A stretch of DNA of 64,000 nucleotides, from the NCBI GenBank assembly GCA_002840555.1, contig PHBJ01000007.1:45750-109749 (forward strand). The letters are read 5' to 3'. Made by a program: the position numbers and the translations under genes. Below the pieces are notes generated by a model, which saw only the letters and a program-made list of their open reading frames with translations, was not told the origin of the DNA and ran no database searches. Source of the DNA: Deltaproteobacteria bacterium HGW-Deltaproteobacteria-13. GTDB taxonomy: Bacteria; Desulfobacterota; Syntrophia; Syntrophales; Smithellaceae. This document shows positions 31,653-40,665 of this stretch, piece after piece (the stretch's first letter is position 1; every line of letters begins with the position of its first letter).

Positions 31653-31725
31653 CTTTATAATAATATCGAATTTAACTCAATTAATTTCTAATAACGCCGA
31701 AAAAGACCGGCTTTGCGCTAAGCTT

Positions 31726-33111
31726 TTATATTGACGAGTTCGTAATTTCCAGTTTCAGAACATTTTTTGTTTCCGGAGTCATTTTGACCCGGTCATTTAA
31801 GTGCATATTTTCTATCCATATTACAGAAAGACGATCAACAAGCAACATAATTTCATTGCGTTGGCCATGGGGTATCTTATGGTCAATGAAGAGGTTTTTA
31901 ATCTTTTGTTTACCCTGCATCCCCAGGGGCTGAAACCAGTCGCCGTCTCTTCTGTTGCGTATGGCCATGGGCTGCTGAATTTTATCTAAATCCAAATAAA
32001 CATTATTTTTGCTATTAAAATCAATATTTTCTCTTGATGTAAGTTCTGTCCGAACAGTAGAATTTCTTTCTTGAACATAAACGGCGCCGGGAATCTTTAC
32101 GGCATATTCATATTTTAGCCGTGCCAAACCGGCTTTTTTACTTTCCAGAATTAAATTATCATATTCCCGTCTGGCTTCAATCCCCATGGGAAGAGCAATC
32201 CTTTTCCCCGATTCGCCATTTTTCAACAAATTATCCAGTGATTTTAAGTGGATAAAGAAGAATCCGTTTTTTGCAGGACTGGACTCTTCCAAAATGGTTT
32301 TAAATAATCTCCACCGGATAGCCTCAGGCATTTTATTGATGTAGTCGATTTTTAATACAATCCTGTTGGGGTGTCTTTGAATAAAAGACGAATCCAAAGC
32401 TTCGGCGACATGCTGCCGGATGAATTCATCTTCCGTGCGTAATATTGCCGCCATTTGCGCCAGATTTTCTTCAATTTTCGGATTAAATTTTTCCTTGAGA
32501 TAAGGAATCAACTCCGTCCTGACTTGATTGCGCAGATACCTTCTGTTTTCGTTGGAAGTATCCTGACGATATACAATACCGGCTTCATTCAAAAACGAAA
32601 TAATTTCCCGCCGGGAAATTTCAATAAGCGGACGGATAAATTTACCATCGCGTTTCGGCAAGAAACCTCTCAGGCCTTCCAGGCCGCTGCCGCGCAAAAT
32701 ATTGAGCAAAACCGTCTGGGCCTGATCCTGCAAATTATGCCCTAAGGCGATTTTCTGCGCGTGCTGATCCGCGGCAACTTTATTTAAAAAATCATACCGT
32801 TCCCGCCTGTAAAAATCTTCCGGGGAAACGCCTTTCCCGCTATTTTTCCGATCCATTGTCCCGGCGCAGAAAATCAATCCCAGCCGCGAAGATAAATCGC
32901 GGGAGAATTTTTCATCTTCATCGGATTCCGTGCCTCGCAACCCATGGTTGAAATGGGCAACGATCAAGCTTAAATCCAGGTCCTTCGCCACGGAGGTAAG
33001 AACAATCAGAAGCGCCGTGGAATCAGGTCCGCCGGAAAGAGCCACGACCACCCGCTCACCCCGTTCCAGCAAATTATATTTTTCTATGGTTTGATTAACT
33101 TTCGTGATCAT
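31726..33111 (-). CDS. tilS: tRNA(Ile)-lysidine synthase TilS
   Basis: TilS makes lysidine at position 34 of the CAU-anticodon tRNA so that it reads AUA as isoleucine. The 461-residue protein has the PP-loop VVALSGGPDSTALL near residue 22, VAHFNHGLRG, ALGHNLQDQAQTVLLNILRGSGLEG, and PLIEISRREIISFL, and a C-terminal TilS domain with NRRDGDWFQPLGMQGKQKIK. The start at ATG 33111 follows the family. FtsH and TilS are neighbours in many bacteria. The HAD gene stop is 2 bases upstream, so the two are closely linked. Confidence 0.95.
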   Translation of the reverse strand: MITKVNQTIEKYNLLERGERVVVALSGGPDSTALLIVLTSVAKDLDLSLIVAHFNHGLRGTESDEDEKFSRDLSSRLGLIFCAGTMDRKNSGKGVSPEDFYRRERYDFLNKVAADQHAQKIALGHNLQDQAQTVLLNILRGSGLEGLRGFLPKRDGKFIRPLIEISRREIISFLNEAGIVYRQDTSNENRRYLRNQVRTELIPYLKEKFNPKIEENLAQMAAILRTEDEFIRQHVAEALDSSFIQRHPNRIVLKIDYINKMPEAIRWRLFKTILEESSPAKNGFFFIHLKSLDNLLKNGESGKRIALPMGIEARREYDNLILESKKAGLARLKYEYAVKIPGAVYVQERNSTVRTELTSRENIDFNSKNNVYLDLDKIQQPMAIRNRRDGDWFQPLGMQGKQKIKNLFIDHKIPHGQRNEIMLLVDRLSVIWIENMHLNDRVKMTPETKNVLKLEITNSSI

Positions 33112-33113
33112 AT

Positions 33114-33758
33114 CTAATTAAATAAAGCATTCATTTCCAGAAGATCTTCACAATAATAATCGGCATTAAGATTAAGCAAGTCGTTCCTTTTCCCCAATCC
33201 GTTTAAACAAGCGCAGCTCAATATTCCCGAATTCCTGGCGGCCATAATATCATTGATGCCGTCGCCTGTAATCAGCGTCTTGTCTTTAGCCGCCCGGTAT
33301 TTATTTAATAAATATTCTATTATCCGGCGATCCGGTTTTATGTACGGCGTGGAATCAATGCCGATTATTTCCGCAAAATATTTTTCTATATTTAATCCCC
33401 GGGCGATCATCAGCGTAAAATTATAACTTTTGTTTGTCAGGATAATTTTTGTTTTACTTTCAAAATGTTTCAAGACGTCTTCCACGTGCGGATAAAGCAG
33501 GGTCTTATCCAGAAGATGTTTTCCATAATAATCCGTAAAGATTCTCATGGCCTCTTCATGGTATTGGAGACTGTCTTGTCCAAGGACTCTTTCTATCAGT
33601 TTGCTTATGCCGTCGCCGACAAAACCAAGAATTTCTTTTTCCGATTTATTCTCGCGTTTCAGCGCACGCAACGTATAATTGATACTTTGCGCCAAATCAG
33701 CGCCCGTAGAGACAAGGGTGCCATCGAAATCAAATATCATTAAATCCAGTTTTGTCAT
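33114..33758 (-). CDS. HAD-superfamily phosphatase (Gph-like)
   Basis: The 214-residue protein has the HAD motifs IFDFDGTLV with the nucleophile aspartate near residue 9, ILTNKSYN with the threonine, and GDGINDIMAARNSG with the acidic metal pair. A helical cap lies between the first two, as in phosphoglycolate phosphatases. It hydrolyses a small phosphate ester; the physiological substrate is unclear. GAGGGG lies 8 bases before ATG 33758. It is first in a unit that runs into tilS. Confidence 0.9.
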   Translation of the reverse strand: MTKLDLMIFDFDGTLVSTGADLAQSINYTLRALKRENKSEKEILGFVGDGISKLIERVLGQDSLQYHEEAMRIFTDYYGKHLLDKTLLYPHVEDVLKHFESKTKIILTNKSYNFTLMIARGLNIEKYFAEIIGIDSTPYIKPDRRIIEYLLNKYRAAKDKTLITGDGINDIMAARNSGILSCACLNGLGKRNDLLNLNADYYCEDLLEMNALFN

Positions 33759-33824
33759 TAAATACCCCTCTTTCTTTATAAACAAGTGCGGCAACAAACA
33801 CAAGGTTCTTTCTTTAAAAAATGT

Positions 33825-33853
33825 TTGACTAAGTTCCTGGTCAATGTTAGATT
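33825..33853 (+). promoter_or_regulatory. Strong sigma70-type promoter ahead of the DUF2520-panB leader
   Basis: TTGACT at 33825-33830 and TAGATT at 33848-33853 are separated by exactly 17 bases and both are near consensus. Transcription would begin about 33860. The next feature on the same strand is a terminator-like hairpin, about 65 bases later. The inverted sequence GGTCAA at 33839-33844 overlaps the spacer. Confidence 0.65.
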
Positions 33854-33924
33854 AGCATCAGAAAAACCGCTTGGATCCTTTTTCTCGACTGAGACGGTAT
33901 TTATATTTAACTAAAATGTCGAAC

Positions 33925-33956
33925 AAAGGTCTTCTTTTTTGCGGAAGGCCTTTTTT
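33925..33956 (+). terminator. Terminator-like hairpin in the leader of the DUF2520-panB operon
   Basis: AAAGGTCTTC at 33925-33934 pairs with GAAGGCCTTT at 33944-33953 (one G-U pair), with a nine-base loop and a following run of T bases to 33956. It is downstream of a strong promoter and just upstream of the first gene. It could release a short RNA of about 95 bases, or act as an attenuator. A frame beginning at ATG 33916 reads through it in phase with the gene. Confidence 0.6.
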
Positions 33957-33966
33957 ATTTTTAAAA

Positions 33967-34878
33967 ATGAGGAAATATAATTTAAATAATTTCGCCATAA
34001 TCGGCGCCGGGATGGTGGGAACAGCAATCGGTTTCCTGCTTGGAAAAGCCGGTTATAAAGTCATTGCTGTTTACGATAAATCTTCCCCGGCGTTGAAAAG
34101 AGCTCTTCCTTATATCAAGGGAAAAGCTTTTCTTAACCCGCAGGAGGCGGTGCAGAAAGCTGATGGTGTGATCATTACCACACCCGATGATGCCATTTTG
34201 CAGGCCTGTGAAGAAATTGCCCTTGCTCCGTCAATAAAAGGTAAGTTCGTTTTTCATATGAGCGGCGCGGGCGGTTTGGATCTTCTTGAACCCGCAAAAA
34301 AAGCGGGCGCGTTGGTTGCCAGTATTCACCCGTTACAAAGTTTTTCTTCCATTGATCAGGCCATCCTTAATATCCCCGGAAGCTATTTCGGAATTACAGC
34401 GGATAAGAACGCGCTGACACCCGCCAAAAGTATTGTTCGTCATTTGGAAGGAATTCCTCTGATCATTTTTCCCGGCCAAAAACCGCTCTACCACGCGGCC
34501 GCCTGCTTTGCTTCCAATTATCTGGTGTCTTTAATTAACGTGGTTGAATCCATTTATCAGGCTATCGGGCTCAACGAAAAAGACGCGAAAAAAGCGTTCC
34601 TGCCTTTGGTTTACGGCAGCCTCAAAAACATTGAAAAGTCCGGTTCCATTGCTTCGCTTACCGGTCCGATAGCCCGCGGCGACTTGGGCACAATTAAAAA
34701 ACATATCATGGCCATTCATGAAAAAATGCCCCAATATGCTTCCTTATATTCTTCGCTGGGATTAATAACGGTTAAGGTCGCCCGGCAAAAAGGAACACTG
34801 AATGCCTCGCAGGCAAAAGAAATCAACACCCTTCTGAAAGGAGAAAATCATGAGCACGCAAACCAAACAAACCCGTAA
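33967..34878 (+). CDS. Rossmann-fold dehydrogenase with DUF2520 domain
   Basis: The 303-residue protein begins with [23 protein letters not shown], an NAD(P) Rossmann motif (GAGMVG), then [31 protein letters not shown] and [11 protein letters not shown], which together mark the DUF2520 family. It belongs to the 6-phosphogluconate dehydrogenase-like superfamily. It overlaps panB by 29 bases, so it may supply ketopantoate reductase activity, as reported for DUF2520-like PanG in Francisella (from memory, not checked). ATG 33967 is the family start; ATG 33916 in phase is a longer option. Neither has a good ribosome binding site. Confidence 0.87.
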   Translation: MRKYNLNNFAIIGAGMVGTAIGFLLGKAGYKVIAVYDKSSPALKRALPYIKGKAFLNPQEAVQKADGVIITTPDDAILQACEEIALAPSIKGKFVFHMSGAGGLDLLEPAKKAGALVASIHPLQSFSSIDQAILNIPGSYFGITADKNALTPAKSIVRHLEGIPLIIFPGQKPLYHAAACFASNYLVSLINVVESIYQAIGLNEKDAKKAFLPLVYGSLKNIEKSGSIASLTGPIARGDLGTIKKHIMAIHEKMPQYASLYSSLGLITVKVARQKGTLNASQAKEINTLLKGENHEHANQTNP

Positions 34879-35668
34879 AACAACCGCGGACGTAAAAAAG
34901 ATGAAAGCTTCAGGAGAAAAAATTACAATGCTGACTGCTTACGATTACGGAATGGCCTCCATTCTGGACGAAAGCGGCATCGATATAATCCTGGTCGGTG
35001 ATTCTTTGGGAAATGTTATGTTAGGATATGATTCGACCCTGCCTGTAACCATGGAAGATATGCTTCATCACACGAAAGCTGTTTCGCGAGCGGTTAAGAA
35101 TGCCATGATTGTTGCTGATATGCCTTTTTTATCGTATCAGGTATCCGCTGAAACAGCGCTGACCAATGCCGGACGTTTTTTAAAAGAGGCCGACGCTCAG
35201 GCTGTTAAACTCGAAGGCGGCCGTGAATTTGCGGAAATTGTCCATAAAATGACTTATGCGGGAATTCCCGTCATGGCGCATTTGGGTTTGACGCCGCAAT
35301 CTGTTCACCAGTTGGGCGGCTATAAAGTCCAGGGCAAAAAAGAAGATGCCGCTGAAATAATCATGCAGGATGCAAAAATTCTGGAAGAGGCAGGCGCTTT
35401 TGCAGTGGTATTGGAATGTGTGCCGGAAAAACTGGCCGCGGAGATTACCCATGCATTGTCTATTCCAACGATCGGCATCGGCGCCGGCGTTCATTGTGAC
35501 GGGCAGGTACTGGTCATCAACGACATGCTGGGAATGAATGACAAATTTATACCCAAGTTCGTGAAAAAATATGCCGGCTTAAATTTAGAAATTAAAAAAG
35601 CCGTTAAAACCTATATCACGGAAGTAAAACAAGGCGACTTCCCCGCCGTGGAGCACAGTTTCAAATAA
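34850..35668 (+). CDS. panB: 3-methyl-2-oxobutanoate hydroxymethyltransferase
   Basis: PanB adds a hydroxymethyl group from 5,10-methylene-tetrahydrofolate to 2-oxoisovalerate, the first committed step to pantothenate and CoA. The 272 residues include [83 protein letters not shown] and [17 protein letters not shown] lies 7 bases before ATG 34850. It overlaps the upstream DUF2520 gene; panC and panD are not in the window. The folate it needs is made by folP nearby. Confidence 0.97.
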   Translation: MSTQTKQTRKTTADVKKMKASGEKITMLTAYDYGMASILDESGIDIILVGDSLGNVMLGYDSTLPVTMEDMLHHTKAVSRAVKNAMIVADMPFLSYQVSAETALTNAGRFLKEADAQAVKLEGGREFAEIVHKMTYAGIPVMAHLGLTPQSVHQLGGYKVQGKKEDAAEIIMQDAKILEEAGAFAVVLECVPEKLAAEITHALSIPTIGIGAGVHCDGQVLVINDMLGMNDKFIPKFVKKYAGLNLEIKKAVKTYITEVKQGDFPAVEHSFK

Positions 35669-35698
35669 ACGGGGAAAACAGCGTTTAACAAATTGTAT

Positions 35699-36346
35699 TT
35701 AGTAAATTATTATTTTTGCTTTCTTCTGTAAATTTTTTAATATGGCACTGAATGCTTCTGCTTTCTTTTGCGGGTTTGCTTTTTCACCGATTTCCATATT
35801 CACGAACTTATTGACCTTAACGGCAAAGATAATATCTTCCTGAGAGATTCTATTTTCTTTGATGAAATCATCCATTTTTTTATCTTGGGGGATTTCGGCC
35901 TTGATCTTATCCAGCATTATTTTAATATCCTGATTATTTGCCTCAATTTTTCTTTTCGCAAATTCATTATTTAAAAGGGTTCTCATAATAAAGGCATCGA
36001 CCAACTGCTTTCTAATGCTGTCACGATATTCTTTTTGTTTATCGGCGGGTATCTTATCCTTGAGCAATTTTATCTTTTCCTTAACATTGCTCTCCAATTC
36101 CGATTTCTTCAATACATATCCATCAACACTGACGGCAATATCACCTGTTTGCGCCTGCCCGCCTGCCATAGCCGGCGCACTATTGGAAGCCGGAGGTTCG
36201 GGAACTGCCGTCTGAACCTGGTTTGCGCCCACAGCTTTTTCCGCAGATTCTTTCTTAGCTTTATCCTTTTCGCTGCAACCGGAGACCCAAATAAAAGCAA
36301 ATAAAACGAAAAAGGCTATGACGCTTTTGCTCATCATATTTTTCAT
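35699..36346 (-). CDS. SurA-N-like lipoprotein
   Basis: The 215-residue protein begins MKNMMSKSVIAFFVLFAFIW and has a lipobox WVSGC at residues 20-24, so it should be lipid-anchored after signal peptidase II cleavage. Residues about 30-75 are low-complexity and rich in A, P and Q. The rest is helical with a SurA N-terminal-like chaperone pattern (VDGYVLKKSELESNVKEKI, RKQLVDAFIMRTLLNNEFAKRK), without a PpiC rotamase domain. It probably helps outer membrane proteins fold. GGGAGGAAATTC precedes ATG 36346. It lies just downstream of panB, converging on it. Confidence 0.85.
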   Translation of the reverse strand: MKNMMSKSVIAFFVLFAFIWVSGCSEKDKAKKESAEKAVGANQVQTAVPEPPASNSAPAMAGGQAQTGDIAVSVDGYVLKKSELESNVKEKIKLLKDKIPADKQKEYRDSIRKQLVDAFIMRTLLNNEFAKRKIEANNQDIKIMLDKIKAEIPQDKKMDDFIKENRISQEDIIFAVKVNKFVNMEIGEKANPQKKAEAFSAILKNLQKKAKIIIY

Positions 36347-36458
36347 GAATTTCCTCCCGTAAAGGCTGGACAGTCTGTTATTTATTTTGCGAGTTATATG
36401 GAAAAGACATATCTCCGTCAAGAGAATTATCCCGTTTTGTCAACCTGAATCATTATGG

Positions 36459-37814
36459 TCATGTTATCGTGCGTAAATATTGCAGAATCTTTAATTGCTC
36501 CGCTAAAGGAGGTATATCTGTTTCCGCATTTAATTTTACTCCGTTCATACCCGACAGTGAAAGAATCCGCTCAAGAGCCGTGAACATATTAATTTGCGGA
36601 TAAACATCTTTCGTAAAATAATTAATCAATTTTAAAGTTTTAAATCCGTCAAACCAGTCATTAAACTGCCGGGCAAGCGTCTTTTCGTCTTTCACACCGC
36701 GGCATATTTTCGACCAGACGGATGGAAAGCCGCTATCCTTCAAAAAAGAATTTAACCGGGGATGGATTCGTTCTGCTTTCATTAATATTTCATCTTCACC
36801 GCAGATAAACGGATTTTTCATTAGGCACAGCCAGTCGGCTAAGATTTTGAATATTCGCGGATCGTATAAACAATATTCTTCATTACAATTACCGGCAAGA
36901 AATCTTTGTATTCTTTTCCCCGTTCCAAAAGGAACACGGGTGGAAGAACGCGCTGACGGATAGACACAGGTCTCTTTAATATAATCAATTTTCCCCGTCT
37001 TGGCGAGTTTATTGAGAAAATAAAAATCCTCGCCCGCCTGACGCTTATTCATCCCCCTGACGTCCAGATAAGCTTCCGTCGAGGTGACAATCGTTGATCC
37101 TATACAATGGAAAGCCCAGCGGGATTTTGCGTATCGCAATCCCAGAATCCAGTAGCGCAGGAATATTTCATAACAACATATCGCCGCCTGATGTTCAACA
37201 TCCTCCGGCAGCTGATGCTCATAAGCCAGGATGGCCGTTCTGATTCCCGGCGTAAAATATTTTTTTACCGTCTCCAGATAATTTCCCTGTACCTGCGTAT
37301 CGGAATCGAGACTTAAAATAAGATTGTCTGGAGCGGAACTGTTTTTCAGCAGGCGCAGAGCCATGTCCATGCCGATCTTGCGGGCCATTCCCACGCCTCC
37401 GGTATTTTGCGGCATTTCATATCCCGTCGACGAGGCATCGATATATCCGAGTTTCAGCCCGGCATCGGCTACTTTTTCCAGGAGAACACAGGATTCATTA
37501 TCTGAGCCGAATTTTTTTAAAGATTTTTTTTTCACGAGGGCGTCAAGATATTCGATCGTCCGCTGATTATTGTCTATCGCCTCGGAAGGTGAGTTGCCGC
37601 TATTATTAACAACGCACAGGATAAAAGAATACTTCAGAGAAGAAGATGGATTTTGCGCAAGTGATGCCAAAGTGCGCGGAAGTGTTTCTTTTTCCGCGTA
37701 AGCCGGTATTACAACAACCTGAGAAATATTATCCGTGTCCTTCGCGATTAATTTCCATTTTTCCCCGACCGAATAATTTTGCAGATACGTATCAATTAAA
37801 GAATTTCGTTTCAT
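36459..37814 (-). CDS. Family 2 glycosyltransferase-like protein
   Basis: The 451-residue protein has a GT-A start, VVVIPAYAEKETLPRTLASLA near residue 35, and the nucleotide/metal site LILSLDSDTQVQ (DxD) near residue 165. The body shows no clear transmembrane segments, and a central GEDFYFLNKL (ED acid) corresponds to the GT2 second acidic motif. It should transfer a sugar from a nucleotide donor, in an unspecified pathway. Its start overlaps the miaA stop by four bases (ATGA), so it is translated with miaA. The C-terminal 120 residues are unfamiliar. Confidence 0.75.
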   Translation of the reverse strand: MKRNSLIDTYLQNYSVGEKWKLIAKDTDNISQVVVIPAYAEKETLPRTLASLAQNPSSSLKYSFILCVVNNSGNSPSEAIDNNQRTIEYLDALVKKKSLKKFGSDNESCVLLEKVADAGLKLGYIDASSTGYEMPQNTGGVGMARKIGMDMALRLLKNSSAPDNLILSLDSDTQVQGNYLETVKKYFTPGIRTAILAYEHQLPEDVEHQAAICCYEIFLRYWILGLRYAKSRWAFHCIGSTIVTSTEAYLDVRGMNKRQAGEDFYFLNKLAKTGKIDYIKETCVYPSARSSTRVPFGTGKRIQRFLAGNCNEEYCLYDPRIFKILADWLCLMKNPFICGEDEILMKAERIHPRLNSFLKDSGFPSVWSKICRGVKDEKTLARQFNDWFDGFKTLKLINYFTKDVYPQINMFTALERILSLSGMNGVKLNAETDIPPLAEQLKILQYLRTIT

Positions 37815-38722
37815 CGCAGAAATTTCATCACACTTTCTTTCAGCAAAGGATAATCGTCACTTTGGAGCCAGTTGATTAAGACGCCCTTTTTCTCCATACG
37901 CCTGAACCACGTTTCCTGCCTTTTGGCAAATTGGCCAATGGCAATGGTTAATCCCTTTTTCATTTCTTCAAAGGTAATTTTATCCTGCAGATATTGAGAA
38001 ATGAACCGATATTCCAGCCCGAAGCTCTCGAGCTTTTCCCAACTTAATCCCGCGGAATGCAGATCGGCTACTTCCCGGACCATCCCTTCAGCCAGCCTTT
38101 CCTCCAAACGTATTTTAATACGCTGCCTCAGTGCGGCCCTTTCCCATTTGATACCGAAAACCATCGCATCAATCTGAGGTTTTTTCTGTTGGTCCTTATT
38201 TTTAATACTTCGGGCCTGTTCAATTTCTATGGCCCGGATTAATCTCCCGGAATCTTCGAGATCGGTATTGTTATGCAAACACGGTTTTAGCGCACGGAGA
38301 ATTTGCTGCAGTTCCTCTTTGGTTTTCCCGCTCAAATTACTCCTGCATTCTTCATTGATCGGGGATGGAGGCATATCATATTCTTTCAGAACGGATTCCA
38401 GATAAAGACCGGTTCCGCCAACCAGGACCGGCAGAATTTTCTTTTCCGTAAGATCGCCGAATATCATGTAAAATCTGCTTTGAAATTCAAATAAGTTAAA
38501 TTCGTTTTGAGGCTCTAAGACATCTATCAGATGATAAGGAATTTGCCGGCCATGAACGATATATTGATTTAAATCCTTGCCGGTGCCGATATTCATATTT
38601 TTATAAACCTGACGGGAGTCCGCGGAAATTATTTCTCCGTGCAGATCATAGGCCAGCTGCGCCGCCAGACGCGTTTTCCCTGATGCCGTCGGCCCCAGGA
38701 TCACGATTAATTTTTCTGCCAT
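37811..38722 (-). CDS. miaA: tRNA dimethylallyltransferase
   Basis: MiaA prenylates A37 of tRNAs reading codons that begin with U. The 303 residues have LIVILGPTASGKTRLAAQLA (P-loop) near residue 5, ISADSRQVYKNMNIGTGK, YHLIDVLEP, LVGGTGLYLESVL, FGLEYRFISQYLQ and IGQFAKRQETWFRR, a complete set. It ends in the start of the glycosyltransferase gene. Upstream, on the other strand, the MATE gene starts 55 bases away, so the two are divergent. Confidence 0.96.
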   Translation of the reverse strand: MAEKLIVILGPTASGKTRLAAQLAYDLHGEIISADSRQVYKNMNIGTGKDLNQYIVHGRQIPYHLIDVLEPQNEFNLFEFQSRFYMIFGDLTEKKILPVLVGGTGLYLESVLKEYDMPPSPINEECRSNLSGKTKEELQQILRALKPCLHNNTDLEDSGRLIRAIEIEQARSIKNKDQQKKPQIDAMVFGIKWERAALRQRIKIRLEERLAEGMVREVADLHSAGLSWEKLESFGLEYRFISQYLQDKITFEEMKKGLTIAIGQFAKRQETWFRRMEKKGVLINWLQSDDYPLLKESVMKFLR

Positions 38723-38777
38723 ATTTTACCTTGAAATTATATATCTTTATATGTAAAAAGCATCCATATTATAAAAA

Positions 38778-40121
38778 ATGATTAAAAGACTTGATTTAGG
38801 GAAAGAAGCAATCTTTCCACTGATTTTGAAAATGAGCTGGCCATCCATTATCGCGATGACAGCCATGTCCGTATATAACTTTATTGACACCTTCTGGCTG
38901 GCGCGCTTAAGTTCACAGGCCTTGGCCGCTCTTACCGTTTGTTTTCCCATTCAAATTATTTTTGCCGCCGTCGGTGTTGGAACCGGCATCGGCGCGGGTT
39001 CTTTTTCCGCCCGGATGTTCGGCGCCGGCCAAACGCTCCCGGCAAAAAAAACAGCAGGCCAGATATTTTTTCTTTCCTTTTTCTTCGGTTTGATTATGAT
39101 CCTCTCTGTTTTATTTTTCGGAGATGTGATTCTTATTTCCTTCGGCGCCTTTAAAGAAATTATGCCTCTTTGTCATGATTATCTCTATATCATAGTTTTC
39201 AGTTCGCCTTTTCTCTTTTTTTCCATGATGTCCAATAATCTGCTTCGCGCGGAAGGAAGGCCTCTTTTGTCCATGTACGTTGTTTTAATCGCTTCCTTCG
39301 CCAGCGCTATTTTTGATCCCTTCCTGATTTTCGGCATCGGTCCTTTTCCCCGCCTGGGAATTAAAGGCGCCGCGCTGTCAGCCGTTATTGCCCAGATAAT
39401 CGCCTGTACATTTTCCATCTGTTTTATGCAATTGAAATCATCAAAATACGAGTTGAAATGGGCATATATTATCCCTGATTTTTCTATCATTAAATCTATT
39501 TACTCAACAGGACTGCCTTCCATTGTTATCAATTTAATTGTCAGCCTGGTTTTAGTCATCTACAATCATGTCCTGGCAAACTTCGGGTTTATGGCCATAG
39601 CGGCGTTGGGCATATGTTTTCGCGTCACGGGTCTGGCCAGTATGGTGCTCTTCGGCATTGGCTTCGGTTTAATGCCGATTGTCGCCTTTAGTGAAGGCGC
39701 CAGACTTTACCAAAGACTGAAGGAATCCGTTTTTGTCGCCTTAAAAGTAGCATTAATTTTTGCCGCTGCCGCTTTGATCTTTTTAGAGATATTTGCGCCG
39801 CAGATTGTCGGACTTTTTTCCAATGACCCTTCTTTAACGGTCATTGCCACGCCCGCTTTACGTATTCATACTGCGGCGCTTGTTTTAATTGCTCCGATTA
39901 TGATTTTTATAAATATGTTTATGGGATTAGGCAAAGGGACCCTGGCCATGTTCCTGCTGTTATTTCGCGACAGTATCGCCTTTATTCCTTTATTGATTAT
40001 TTTGCCGTTTTGTTTCGGACTTTCGGGCGCATGGATGGCATTGCCTTTAGCCAACCTTATCGCGTTGTTCGCGGTTCTTCATTGGACAAAAAAAGAATTG
40101 CGTCGTCTGGAAAGGAGCTGA
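38778..40121 (+). CDS. MATE-family efflux transporter
   Basis: The 447-residue protein has about twelve membrane helices and the MATE landmarks ILKMSWPSIIAMTAMSVYNFIDTFW near the N-terminus, GVGTGIGAGSFSARMFGAG, and SNNLLRAEGRPLLSMYVV. MATE proteins export drugs or toxic organic cations in exchange for sodium ions or protons. It reads alone, divergent from miaA, and is followed by a bidirectional terminator at 40153-40182. The natural substrate cannot be told. Confidence 0.92.
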   Translation: MIKRLDLGKEAIFPLILKMSWPSIIAMTAMSVYNFIDTFWLARLSSQALAALTVCFPIQIIFAAVGVGTGIGAGSFSARMFGAGQTLPAKKTAGQIFFLSFFFGLIMILSVLFFGDVILISFGAFKEIMPLCHDYLYIIVFSSPFLFFSMMSNNLLRAEGRPLLSMYVVLIASFASAIFDPFLIFGIGPFPRLGIKGAALSAVIAQIIACTFSICFMQLKSSKYELKWAYIIPDFSIIKSIYSTGLPSIVINLIVSLVLVIYNHVLANFGFMAIAALGICFRVTGLASMVLFGIGFGLMPIVAFSEGARLYQRLKESVFVALKVALIFAAAALIFLEIFAPQIVGLFSNDPSLTVIATPALRIHTAALVLIAPIMIFINMFMGLGKGTLAMFLLLFRDSIAFIPLLIILPFCFGLSGAWMALPLANLIALFAVLHWTKKELRRLERS

Positions 40122-40152
40122 TTTTCGTTTTTGAAATTTAAAGAATACAAAC

Positions 40153-40182
40153 AAAAAATGCCCTCTATACGGGGCATTTTTT
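40153..40182. terminator. Bidirectional rho-independent terminator
   Basis: AAAAAATGCCC at 40153-40163 pairs with GGGCATTTTTT at 40172-40182 over an eight-base loop. The A run and the T run make it work in both directions, ending the MATE gene on the plus strand and the cold-shock gene on the minus strand. Confidence 0.85.
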
Positions 40183-40211
40183 GTTGAGGTAAATTGAACT
40201 AATTGAGATTG

Positions 40212-40412
40212 TTATAGCGGCTGTACATTTGTTGCGCTGGGACCTTTGTTTCCCTGTTCAATATCGAAACGGATTTTCTGACCCTCATAAAGCGTCTTAA
40301 ATCCCGTACCACTGATGGCACTATAATGAACAAAAACATCTCCACCCTCATCATTTTCAATGAAACCAAACCCCTTCTTCTCGTTGAACCACTTTACTTT
40401 TCCTTCTGCCAA
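40212..40412 (-). CDS. Cold-shock domain protein
   Basis: The 66-residue protein is a single cold-shock domain: [21 protein letters not shown] carries RNP1-like (KGFGFI) and RNP2-like (VFVHYS) motifs that bind single-stranded nucleic acid. Family members act as RNA chaperones and antiterminators. The start codon is TTG 40412 with AAAGGAGGG 8 bases upstream, an excellent site; there is no ATG or GTG nearby in phase. A terminator-like hairpin lies in its leader (40470-40518). Confidence 0.95.
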   Translation of the reverse strand: MAEGKVKWFNEKKGFGFIENDEGGDVFVHYSAISGTGFKTLYEGQKIRFDIEQGNKGPSATNVQPL

Positions 40413-40469
40413 AGCTAAAACCCTCCTTTAAATTATTTGTTCCTTGCCTGATAAAATTCAGCAGGAAAC

Positions 40470-40518
40470 AAAAAAAACCGCACGAATCCTATTTTCAGAT
40501 GAAGAATTCCTTGCGGTT
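40470..40518 (-). terminator. Terminator-like hairpin upstream of the cold-shock gene
   Basis: On the minus strand, AACCGCA (40518-40512) pairs with TGCGGTT (40482-40476), extended imperfectly inward, and is followed by a run of eight T bases. It lies about 150 bases downstream of the hydrolase stop and about 60 bases upstream of the cold-shock start, so it may end the first unit or control the second. Confidence 0.6.
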
Positions 40519-40665
40519 AATTTCTTTTTTTGTCGCACTTAACACTAACTATTCCCTGACCAATACCGCTAAATCTTGTCAAAAAAGACGTAACTAAAAT
40601 GCGGAGTTTTTTATCTTACTGTAATGCTATCACTATTTTTTTTAAAAAGCAAGCTTTTTTCTAAA

